Part shown: one piece after another, positions 1 through 7,280 of the stretch
Layout of the letters: each line of letters opens with the position of its first letter
How positions within the stretch are numbered: the first letter of the stretch is position 1
Notes under the pieces: model-generated
Told to the model about the DNA's origin: nothing
The model's database searches: none
The model's input: the letters and a program-made list of their open reading frames with translations, nothing else
Translations under genes and position numbers: made by a program
DNA from: Acidobacteriota bacterium
Lineage (GTDB): Bacteria; Acidobacteriota; Vicinamibacteria; Vicinamibacterales; UBA2999
DNA: 36,512 nt
Direction of reading: 5' to 3'
Assembly (NCBI GenBank): GCA_021731095.1
Contig: JAKFYA010000236.1
Span: 1-36,512, forward strand

Positions 1-2
1 GG

Positions 3-1010
3 GAGGCCGAGAGCAACCGCCAGGTCTACGAGTCACTCCTGCAGCGCGAGAAGGAACTCCGCGTCGTCAGTAACAGCCGTGCCAACAACGTTCGGCTCCT
101 CGACCGGGCGCAGGTTCCTGGTGGGCCGTTCACGCCTGACATTCCCCGCGCGTGGATGATGGCGATGCTGTTCGGTCTCGGCCTCGGCGCTGCGGCCGCA
201 TTCGCCATCGACTATCTGGACGATACGGTCAAGACACCGGAAGACGTGACCTGGCGACTGAAGCTGGGGTTCCTTGGCCTCGTTCCCAAGGTACGGGGTG
301 ACAGACACCCGTTGTTGTCAGGCCCGGTGCCCCACGACTTCGGCGAATCTTTCAGAGCACTGCGCACGGCCCTCGTGATGAGCAGTCCTGGCCGCGGCAC
401 GCGAGTCATTGCCGTCACCAGCACGCAGCCGCTCGAGGGCAAGACCACGACGGCCGCCAACCTGGCCCTGGCGCTGGCGATCGGCGGTTCCCGGGTGCTG
501 CTGATCGATGCTGACATGCGCCGGCCAAGCCTGCACAAGGCCCTGCGCATGCCCAACGACAAGGGCCTGTCGCACCTCCTGACCGGCCAGGCGAAGATGC
601 GCGAGGTGGTCCACCGCTCCTCGGACCCGAACCTGCTGGTCATCACCGCGGGCGCCACCCCGCCCAATCCGTCGGAGCTGCTCGCCTCGGACGGCATGCG
701 CGGGTTCATCCAGCAGTTGTCGGTTGGTCCCTTCGACTGGGTGATCATCGACACGCCACCGGTGCTGGCCGTCACGGATTCGGTGATCCTGGCACCACTG
801 GTCAACAGCATGATCTACGTCATCGGCTCCGAGATGACACGCTGGAGACTCGCCGAGCGTGCACTGGCCACGCTTCAGGGTGGCAACCCCAAGTCGATCA
901 ATGCGGTCCTGAACCGGGTGGACTTCGATCGCAACCGCTATTACTACACCCGGTACTACGGCCAGAACTTCAAGAGCTACTACGCTGAGAGCAAGTCGGC
1001 GGCAAGCTAG
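3..1010 (+). CDS. Polysaccharide biosynthesis tyrosine autokinase (BY-kinase/Wzc-like), 5' end truncated by the window edge
   Basis: Open frame runs in from position 3 (EAESNRQVYESLLQREKELRVVSNSRANNVRLLDRAQVPGGPFTPDIPRAW...). GNVR/Wzz-like segment followed by Walker A' (STQPLEGKTTTAANLALALA), VLLIDADMRRP and a Tyr-rich C-terminus (RNRYYYTRYYGQNFKSYYAES). Confidence 0.92.
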   Translation, partial: EAESNRQVYESLLQREKELRVVSNSRANNVRLLDRAQVPGGPFTPDIPRAWMMAMLFGLGLGAAAAFAIDYLDDTVKTPEDVTWRLKLGFLGLVPKVRGDRHPLLSGPVPHDFGESFRALRTALVMSSPGRGTRVIAVTSTQPLEGKTTTAANLALALAIGGSRVLLIDADMRRPSLHKALRMPNDKGLSHLLTGQAKMREVVHRSSDPNLLVITAGATPPNPSELLASDGMRGFIQQLSVGPFDWVIIDTPPVLAVTDSVILAPLVNSMIYVIGSEMTRWRLAERALATLQGGNPKSINAVLNRVDFDRNRYYYTRYYGQNFKSYYAESKSAAS

Positions 1011-1050
1011 TTCGCGCAGCCTGACCCTCAGGGCGTCCCTGGCCGCCGGC

Positions 1051-2394
1051 GTGCCGATTCTGGCACTGGCCGCGCTGGGTGGTGCGTACTCCTCCTCGGT
1101 GCTCCCCCTCCTGGCGGCGGCCGCTGTCCTCTTCTTCGCAGGCGGCGGTGCCATCGCTTCCACCCGGGAGACCCGCCTCCTCGACGTCGCCCTCGTGCTG
1201 CTGGTTGTGGCCATGGGCCTGCAGATCCTTCCCCTCCCCTGGTCGTTCATCTCGTCGCTTTCGCCTCGCACGTTCGAGGTCATGGCCTCGCTGACGATGC
1301 TTGATCCGTCAGCCCCGGGTACGCTGAGCATCCGACCCGCCGTCAGTCGCGAGACCCTGATCTCGGCACTCTCTGTGGTGCTGGTGTTCTGGGGAGCGCG
1401 TGGGGTCTTTGACAACGGTGGCCTGCGGCCGGCGGTCAGGCTGCTGTCCTGGGCCGGCCTGGTCGCCGCGCTGGTCGGTCTGGCCCAGCGCGCCACCTCG
1501 CCCATGTTGCTGCTCTGGACCTGGAAGCCGCTGGACCCTGGCGGCAGACCATTCGGCCCATTCGTCAACAGGAATCACTTCGCCTTCTGGTTGCTGCTGG
1601 CGGGAGCTGTGGCGGCGGGCGCCGCCATTTCCCACATCCACGCGCATGGCCTGCTGCGTCGGCGCGCGCTGCGCGACCGGTTCGTGGACCTGCTCGCCGA
1701 CGGTACGGGCGTGATGCTCCTGGGGTCGGCCGCGCTCATGTGGCTGACACTGATTGCCTCAACCTCCAGGGGCGCCATTCTCGGCATGGCCGTGACCTGC
1801 CTGATTGCGCTGGTCATGGCGGGCCGGCGCATCCATTCACGCGCGGCCTTCCGGACCATGATCGTCCTGGTCGTGGCCCTGCTGTCCTGGGGGGTCTGGG
1901 CCAACATTCAGGCGCTGGCCAGCCGGCTGGATCTGAACAGTGGAGACGTCCCGCGCGTTGCCGTCTGGACAGACACCCTGCCGGTCATCTCGGCATTCGC
2001 AGTGACAGGAACTGGCGCCGGCACCTTCGCCGACGCGATGGTCCGCTTCCAGCAACACGAACGTCGCGTGCTGTTCAGCGAGGCTCAGAGCGAGTATCTG
2101 CAGTTGATGGCAGAAGGCGGGCTGCTGCTGGCAGTTCCGGTGCTGGTCGCCCTGCTGGCCTGGTTGCGGCTGTCTCTGATGCGCCTGAAAGCCAGCAGTC
2201 CCGGCTCGACCTGGATCAGACTGGGCGCGCTGGCAGGGCTGTCTGGAGCCGCCGTGCAGTGCCTCTGGGATTCGGCGCTGCGCATGCCGGCCAACGCGAT
2301 GCTGGTGGCCCTGCTCGCGGCCATCGCCGTCCACCAGCGCACGGATGGCGCCGGTTCAGCTGAGGGAAACGGGCGCGGCCCCGAACTCCACTGA
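1051..2394 (+). CDS. O-antigen ligase/polymerase family membrane protein
   Basis: Multi-TM hydrophobic protein; FGPFVNRNHFAFWLLLAGAVAAG resembles the Wzy_C/O-antigen ligase family motif; late conserved block GTGAGTFADAMVRFQ...EAQSEYLQLMAEGG. GTG start. Confidence 0.82.
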   Translation: MPILALAALGGAYSSSVLPLLAAAAVLFFAGGGAIASTRETRLLDVALVLLVVAMGLQILPLPWSFISSLSPRTFEVMASLTMLDPSAPGTLSIRPAVSRETLISALSVVLVFWGARGVFDNGGLRPAVRLLSWAGLVAALVGLAQRATSPMLLLWTWKPLDPGGRPFGPFVNRNHFAFWLLLAGAVAAGAAISHIHAHGLLRRRALRDRFVDLLADGTGVMLLGSAALMWLTLIASTSRGAILGMAVTCLIALVMAGRRIHSRAAFRTMIVLVVALLSWGVWANIQALASRLDLNSGDVPRVAVWTDTLPVISAFAVTGTGAGTFADAMVRFQQHERRVLFSEAQSEYLQLMAEGGLLLAVPVLVALLAWLRLSLMRLKASSPGSTWIRLGALAGLSGAAVQCLWDSALRMPANAMLVALLAAIAVHQRTDGAGSAEGNGRGPELH

Positions 2395-3816
2395 GGCACA
2401 GGCCTGATAGAAGTCTGCCGGGATGCCGCGCGCCGGGCAGAACCGGTCCAGGAACCACGTCACCCGCTCGGCCAGCGCCGCTCCGGCTGGCCATGTCGGC
2501 ACCTGCTCCAGCCACGCGTCAAACACCTCTGACGGCCGTACGCCCTTCTCGCGACAGAGCATCCGGAAGGTCTTGCGATCGCCGATCTCCCGGAGGGCCG
2601 CTTCCAGTCTGAACCCATAGGCCACCTCATCTGGCGACATGGACAGATGGGACTCCACGAAGTAGGGCGGCTCGTGACTGAAACGCAGTCCCATCGCCTC
2701 CGCCTTGCGCCAGAGCTCGGTGCCTGGCAGGACCATCAGGGGAAACACGGCCAGTTCTGGCGGGTCCAGCGTCACGGCAAAGTCGAGCGAGCGGTGGAAC
2801 GAGGCGACGGTCTCTCCTGGAAGTCCATAGATCAGCTGGAGTTCGAAGGCGAGGCCATGCGCCTTCAGGAAGCCGATGCCATCGAGAAACTTCTGCATCT
2901 TCAGGCGGCGTTCGACCGTCGCCAGCACGTCCGCGTCCGTCGTCTGCAGGCCGACTTCCAGAAACGACACGTTGGCCTCGCGCATCAGGGCGGCAAGTTC
3001 GTCATCGATGAACTCGGCCCACACCTCCGCATGCACGGCAATGCGGCGGGGGTTGTGCGCGGCAATGAGCCGGCAAATCGCCTTCGCCCGGTCGGCGTAG
3101 AGATTGAACACCGGGTCCATGAGGTACAGCTCGTCGATATCGCGTTGCAGCCAGAACAGGATCTCGCGCTCCACGCGCGCCAGATCGAACCGCCGGTTCC
3201 GGACCGACAGGTCCTTGTTGTAGAAGCAGAAGTTGCAGCGGAACACGCATCCGCGTTGCGTCTCGATGCACACCACGCGACCAGGCCGGTCAGCATAGGC
3301 GTCGGTATGCGGGGACGGCAGCTCGTTGATGTCCCGCAGGAGTGGGGCCTCAGCATTCTCGATGATGCGGTCGGCCTGGCGATACGCGATGCCAGCCACC
3401 TCGTCGAGTGTGCGTCCGTCCCGCGCGCAGGCCACGACCTCCGCGAACGGCAGCTCGCCCTCACTGCACACCACCACGTCGACGAACGGGTTCGCGGTGA
3501 GCACGGCGGCCGCCACGGGTCCCACCTCAGGCCCGCCAAGGACCAGCAGCACATCGGGCCGAGCCGCCCGGATCAATCTGGCCGCGGCCATCAAGGTCCG
3601 CACATTCCAGACATAGCAGGACAGGCCCACCACGGCCGGCCCGGTAGACAGGATGCGGGCAGCGATGACCTCAGGTGCCGCCTCCTGGTCGAACTCCGCC
3701 AGGTCAATCTCACTGAGGGCATGCCCCGCTCGCTCCACGAGATAGGCCCTGAGGTACAGCAGCGCCAGCGGTATGAAGGACGGGTTCTTGTGAACGGTCG
3801 CCAGGCAGATCTTCAC
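2356..3816 (-). CDS. B12-binding-domain radical SAM protein (candidate RiPP tailoring enzyme)
   Basis: N-terminal cobalamin-binding-like fold (VVGLSCYVWNVRTL...LLVLGGPEVGPV), radical SAM Cx3Cx2C motif CVFRCNFC. GTG start at 3816 (VKICLATVHKNPSF) overlaps the upstream stop (GTGA); the longer track ORF to 3939 is probably over-extended. Confidence 0.85.
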   Translation of the reverse strand: MKICLATVHKNPSFIPLALLYLRAYLVERAGHALSEIDLAEFDQEAAPEVIAARILSTGPAVVGLSCYVWNVRTLMAAARLIRAARPDVLLVLGGPEVGPVAAAVLTANPFVDVVVCSEGELPFAEVVACARDGRTLDEVAGIAYRQADRIIENAEAPLLRDINELPSPHTDAYADRPGRVVCIETQRGCVFRCNFCFYNKDLSVRNRRFDLARVEREILFWLQRDIDELYLMDPVFNLYADRAKAICRLIAAHNPRRIAVHAEVWAEFIDDELAALMREANVSFLEVGLQTTDADVLATVERRLKMQKFLDGIGFLKAHGLAFELQLIYGLPGETVASFHRSLDFAVTLDPPELAVFPLMVLPGTELWRKAEAMGLRFSHEPPYFVESHLSMSPDEVAYGFRLEAALREIGDRKTFRMLCREKGVRPSEVFDAWLEQVPTWPAGAALAERVTWFLDRFCPARGIPADFYQACASVEFGAAPVSLS

Positions 3817-4796
3817 AGGCCGTTTCCCTCGAGACCGATCCCGTGCGCGGACGGCTCGGCTCCCCAGAAGGTGGACTGGTCCGTGGCCGCATGGCGAAGG
3901 CCACCCTGGGCATCCTCGATGCTGACCCGCCACCGCCAATGGATGCTGTCAAACCCGGTCATCTGCAGGCGGACGACATCCCCTGTCCCGACCGGGACAG
4001 CCGCAGGTAGCGGAAAGAAACCCTGCCGGTACTGCGTGCTGTTGTCAGACGGGCTGTTGCCGATGACGATGCCGTCTTCAAGGGTCGCCGAGAACCAGAT
4101 AGCCACCCCGTGCAACGAGCCGGCCCGTTCCATCGCCCACCGCACCTCCGCGTCGAATCCGTACCGGGCAAGCGCGTCGAGCCTGAATGTGGCCACCGCC
4201 ACAGGGCCGGCGAGCGACTCCGCCGGTGCCAACCAGACGGGATACCAGTTGTGGGTAGCCATGCCGCGGAAGCAGGACATGTCAACGCCTTCTCGCGGCG
4301 CATCCCAGCAGGTCACCGCGTCCGCATGCAGGCGCGCGGACTCGACCGGCGCTGCGTGGAGAACCACCAGGTCCGGCATGACCCGCCCGCCCGGGTTGAG
4401 AAAGCGCGTCACGGCGTCGCTGACGCACCGGAGGCCGTCCTTCTGAAGTCCGCAACAGTCGTACGTGTCCGTGACGATAAGGTCCACAGGCTCTGGTAGT
4501 GTGACCTGATCGGACGCCCCCTGGACCAGCACGACACGGTCTGCCACACCGTTCGCCTCGGCCAGCCGACGCACGAGGCCTGCCATGGGATGCGCCTCGA
4601 CCGCATAGACACGCCTGGCGCCTGCGCGCGCCGCCAGGACCGACAACACGCCACTCCCCGCCCCAAGGTCGAGCACGACCATGCCAGGCACGACAGCACT
4701 GGCCAGGGCTGTCGCGTAGCGCGTCAGTCGCTCACCGGTGCCGGCGAGGAGAAACCGCTGCTGCTGGAGAAACTCCGCCGACTCGGGGAATTGCAT
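3813..4796 (-). CDS. PRMT-like class I SAM-dependent methyltransferase (candidate RiPP tailoring enzyme)
   Basis: Motif I VVLDLGAGSGVLSVLAARAGARRVYAVEAHP resembles protein arginine methyltransferases; followed by VDLIVTDTYDCCGL and LNPGGRVMPD. Confidence 0.78.
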   Translation of the reverse strand: MQFPESAEFLQQQRFLLAGTGERLTRYATALASAVVPGMVVLDLGAGSGVLSVLAARAGARRVYAVEAHPMAGLVRRLAEANGVADRVVLVQGASDQVTLPEPVDLIVTDTYDCCGLQKDGLRCVSDAVTRFLNPGGRVMPDLVVLHAAPVESARLHADAVTCWDAPREGVDMSCFRGMATHNWYPVWLAPAESLAGPVAVATFRLDALARYGFDAEVRWAMERAGSLHGVAIWFSATLEDGIVIGNSPSDNSTQYRQGFFPLPAAVPVGTGDVVRLQMTGFDSIHWRWRVSIEDAQGGLRHAATDQSTFWGAEPSAHGIGLEGNGL

Positions 4797-4808
4797 GGTG
4801 GCGAGGTC

Positions 4809-5435
4809 CTACAGGCCGTCGCGAAGGATGTCGAGAAAGGCGGGCTCGGACCGGAACCACCCTACGAAGGCCAGTTTCTCGACGGCGCCCGCGATGGGCG
4901 TGACCTGATGCTCAAGGGACTCATCGATACGGAACAGGAGTGCATCTCCTTCCCCGGTGTTGGCCACGTCATCAAGCACGGATCCAGACATCGCACTTCG
5001 CAGGCGGAACACGCCGCCCTCGTACGGGTGGTCTCCCAGATTGATGCTCATGCCGATCAAGCGGTGGTCCACGGCATCGTTGTGCCAGGACACATGGTGC
5101 GCGCCGCCCGGCAACATCCGGTACACCCGTCCCGTGAAGCAGCCAATGGCGCCGCAACCGGTGAGGTTCTGGATGCCGGCATAGACGACAGGGTCGTTCA
5201 CGAGAAAATGCAGGAGACTCACGGTGCCGTCGGCCTCGAGACACTGCTCGGTTCCGAGCCCCTCATGGTCCCGCTCGAGGAAGGTCCCCTGGTCCAGTCG
5301 CTGACGTATCGTCAGGCACAAGTCTGGCGACAGCACACCAGGTACCACCGCGCAGTTCGTGCGGGCAAACTGGTCGCGAACGCTGGACAGCTCATCAACA
5401 GGCCAGAACAGCCGAGACGTCAACGGCCCGGTCAT
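4809..5435 (-). CDS. 2OG-Fe(II)-dependent oxygenase, copy 2
   Basis: HxD motif (SWHNDAVDH) plus distal His (LEHQ) and Lys 11 residues later. ATG at 5435 lies 2 nt after the stop of the upstream paralogue; extension of the ORF to 5528 is unlikely to be coding. Confidence 0.82.
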   Translation of the reverse strand: MTGPLTSRLFWPVDELSSVRDQFARTNCAVVPGVLSPDLCLTIRQRLDQGTFLERDHEGLGTEQCLEADGTVSLLHFLVNDPVVYAGIQNLTGCGAIGCFTGRVYRMLPGGAHHVSWHNDAVDHRLIGMSINLGDHPYEGGVFRLRSAMSGSVLDDVANTGEGDALLFRIDESLEHQVTPIAGAVEKLAFVGWFRSEPAFLDILRDGL

Positions 5436-5437
5436 TG

Positions 5438-6118
5438 TCAAACCCCCGCCCTGGCGCGAGCCAGGCCGACTTCCTCGGACCCAAACTCTTCGAGCAGTGA
5501 GACGAGAGACAGATCCGATACGAACCACCCTGCGAAGGTGGTACGCGGGACAGTGCCTGTGACCTCCGTGGCCCGATGCTCAAGGCCAGAGGCAATGCGG
5601 AACAGGACCGCATCTCCAAGGCCGGTATTCGCGATATCACACAGCAATCGCTGTCGCGGATCATCCAACAACTGGAAGTGCCCGCCTTCGTAGATGTCGA
5701 CGCTGAGGTTGAGGCTCACGCCAATGCGGCGCCCCTGCACGTTGTCCGAGTGCCACGAATCAAAGTGTCCGGCTCCCGGGACAAACCTGAACACACGCCC
5801 ACGAAAGCCTGACAGCGGCTCACAGCCGGTCAGTTCCTCGACGAGACGCAGCAACGCCGGGTCGTTGAAGGCGAAGTGCAGCAGGCTCAGGGCCGGATTC
5901 GGCATCATGGCGTGATCCGCCGCGATGTCGTGATGCTTCTCGTCAAAGAACGCCGACTCCGTCACATGCCTGAGCGCAAACGCCAACAGGTCGTCAGACA
6001 GCACCTGGCGAAGGTGCACGTAACGGTGTTCCGAAAACTGTGCTGACAGCGTGCGTCGTTCAGAGTCCGGCAACGGCGCAGCCAGGCCGTGTGGTGTCAG
6101 TTGCAGCATGGGGGGCAA
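5438..6118 (-). CDS. 2OG-Fe(II)-dependent oxygenase, copy 1
   Basis: HxD motif (DSWHSDNV) plus distal His (LEHR) and Arg 11 residues later; YEGGHFQL and ANTGLGDAVLFRI blocks shared with the downstream copy. Start could be 6118 or 6109. Confidence 0.83.
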   Translation of the reverse strand: MPPMLQLTPHGLAAPLPDSERRTLSAQFSEHRYVHLRQVLSDDLLAFALRHVTESAFFDEKHHDIAADHAMMPNPALSLLHFAFNDPALLRLVEELTGCEPLSGFRGRVFRFVPGAGHFDSWHSDNVQGRRIGVSLNLSVDIYEGGHFQLLDDPRQRLLCDIANTGLGDAVLFRIASGLEHRATEVTGTVPRTTFAGWFVSDLSLVSLLEEFGSEEVGLARARAGV

Positions 6119-7116
6119 GTAGACAGGTCGGACAGGACTGCGTCACGCACCGTCGCAAGGAGGGGAAGCCGTCGAGGATAGGACAACCGCCTGACCGGTA
6201 TGCTCCCCGCCAGGTTCGTGACAAAGGCAAACTGCCGGGACAGACGTTCTGCGGTGGCCACGCGCCCATTGAAGGTATTGGCAATCAGCGCCAGGCACGC
6301 CTGGCGCAATGGCAAGTGGCGGATCCGAACCTGCGCATGGGCTTGCGCACGAGCCTCTGAACGACGCGCTTCGCCGATGACATAAATGGCCCGAAGCGGT
6401 ACAGCCGTCAGCGCCTGCTCACCATCCACCATGGGCATGGCCAGCTTGGGGGCCAGCAAGGGCATCGTGATGCCGGCCGGACGCCCCTGTCGCAATCGGG
6501 TCGCCATGCGGCGCATGAGCTTGATGCGTGGTGGCCCCAGGTGGGCCATCAGGGCTGTACCCTGGCGGGTGACGACCAGCTGGTCATCAGTGACCAGGTG
6601 ATACCCCGCCTGCACGAACGCAGCAGCCAGGCTGGATTTGCCGCGCCCTGATGGACCGAGGAACGCCACGCCCTGCCCGTTGATGGACACGACGCTTGCA
6701 TGAAGCGGTTCGAGACCCTGCTGGACCAAGGCGTAAGAGAGTGCGGGTCCGAGCATAAGGGCTTCGAACAGTTCCAGACCTGTCCGTCCCCCACGACGCC
6801 CAATGATGCGCGCGCCATCCCCGGTGACCAGGAACTCGATGGAGCGCCCCCAACGGAGATAGGACCCGCCATCATCAAGGGCGGCCCGTTCGAACCAGGA
6901 GGAGTGACGGGTGCGCGGCAGGAGGGCCGCAGAGGCAAACAGGCCATCATGGACAGATGTCGTCCCATCTTCAAGGGAGACGTCCCAGGACGGGGCGTAT
7001 GCGGATGACACGGGAGCAAACGGCAGGCGCCACGCGCTCGACAGGCGAACTGAAAAGAGATCGTATAGGTAGCGAGGCCCCTGGCCTGTGCCTCCCACCG
7101 CTGCGACCGGGGACAT
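6097..7116 (-). CDS. HPr kinase/phosphorylase-like (HprK-related) kinase of the lasso-peptide cluster type
   Basis: P-loop GPSGRGKSSLAAAF preceded by LHASVVSINGQGVAFLG, then GYHLVTDDQLVV, typical of HprK-related kinases. Start overlaps the precursor stop (TGATG). Confidence 0.85.
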   Translation of the reverse strand: MSPVAAVGGTGQGPRYLYDLFSVRLSSAWRLPFAPVSSAYAPSWDVSLEDGTTSVHDGLFASAALLPRTRHSSWFERAALDDGGSYLRWGRSIEFLVTGDGARIIGRRGGRTGLELFEALMLGPALSYALVQQGLEPLHASVVSINGQGVAFLGPSGRGKSSLAAAFVQAGYHLVTDDQLVVTRQGTALMAHLGPPRIKLMRRMATRLRQGRPAGITMPLLAPKLAMPMVDGEQALTAVPLRAIYVIGEARRSEARAQAHAQVRIRHLPLRQACLALIANTFNGRVATAERLSRQFAFVTNLAGSIPVRRLSYPRRLPLLATVRDAVLSDLSTCPPCCN

Positions 7117-7280
7117 CAGGACTTGGTGGTCTTCCGGATCCCGTCGCTCTTCTTGCCGCCCTTTGCCAGCGCCAGATGGCGCAGGTCTCCGTAGACCGTC
7201 AGCTTCGGCGTCCTGTAGGCCTTGCGCGACGTCTCGCCCTGGTCTCTCGATTCTGAATCAGACGATGACACGTTCTTCAT
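7116..7280 (-). CDS. Lasso-peptide precursor (54 aa): MKNVSSSDSESRDQGETSRKAYRTPKLTVYGDLRHLALAKGGKKSDGIRKTTKS
   Basis: Translated by hand from the reverse complement; below the 60-aa cutoff of the supplied track. Leader motif YRTPKLTVYGDL matches YxxPxLxxYGxL; Asp is a possible ring acceptor; AGGAG Shine-Dalgarno 8 nt upstream (7289-7293); lies between a lasso cyclase (ATGA overlap) and an HprK-like kinase (TGATG overlap). Confidence 0.88.
   Translation of the reverse strand: MKNVSSSDSESRDQGETSRKAYRTPKLTVYGDLRHLALAKGGKKSDGIRKTTKS

Noticed and set aside
318-1568. 416-aa minus-strand ORF
   Set aside because: Antisense to BY-kinase and ligase genes, both with strong motifs; no domain signal.
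2647-4446. 599-aa plus-strand ORF
   Set aside because: Shadow frame opposite the radical SAM and methyltransferase genes; low-complexity, motif-free translation.
7116-7160. Gly41 (KG|GKKSD or K|GGKKSD) as core residue 1, following the common Gly1 rule
   Set aside because: Would place the only Asp at position 6 or earlier, outside the 7-9 range required for lasso rings; Ala39 (Asp8) or Lys40 (Asp7) fits better.
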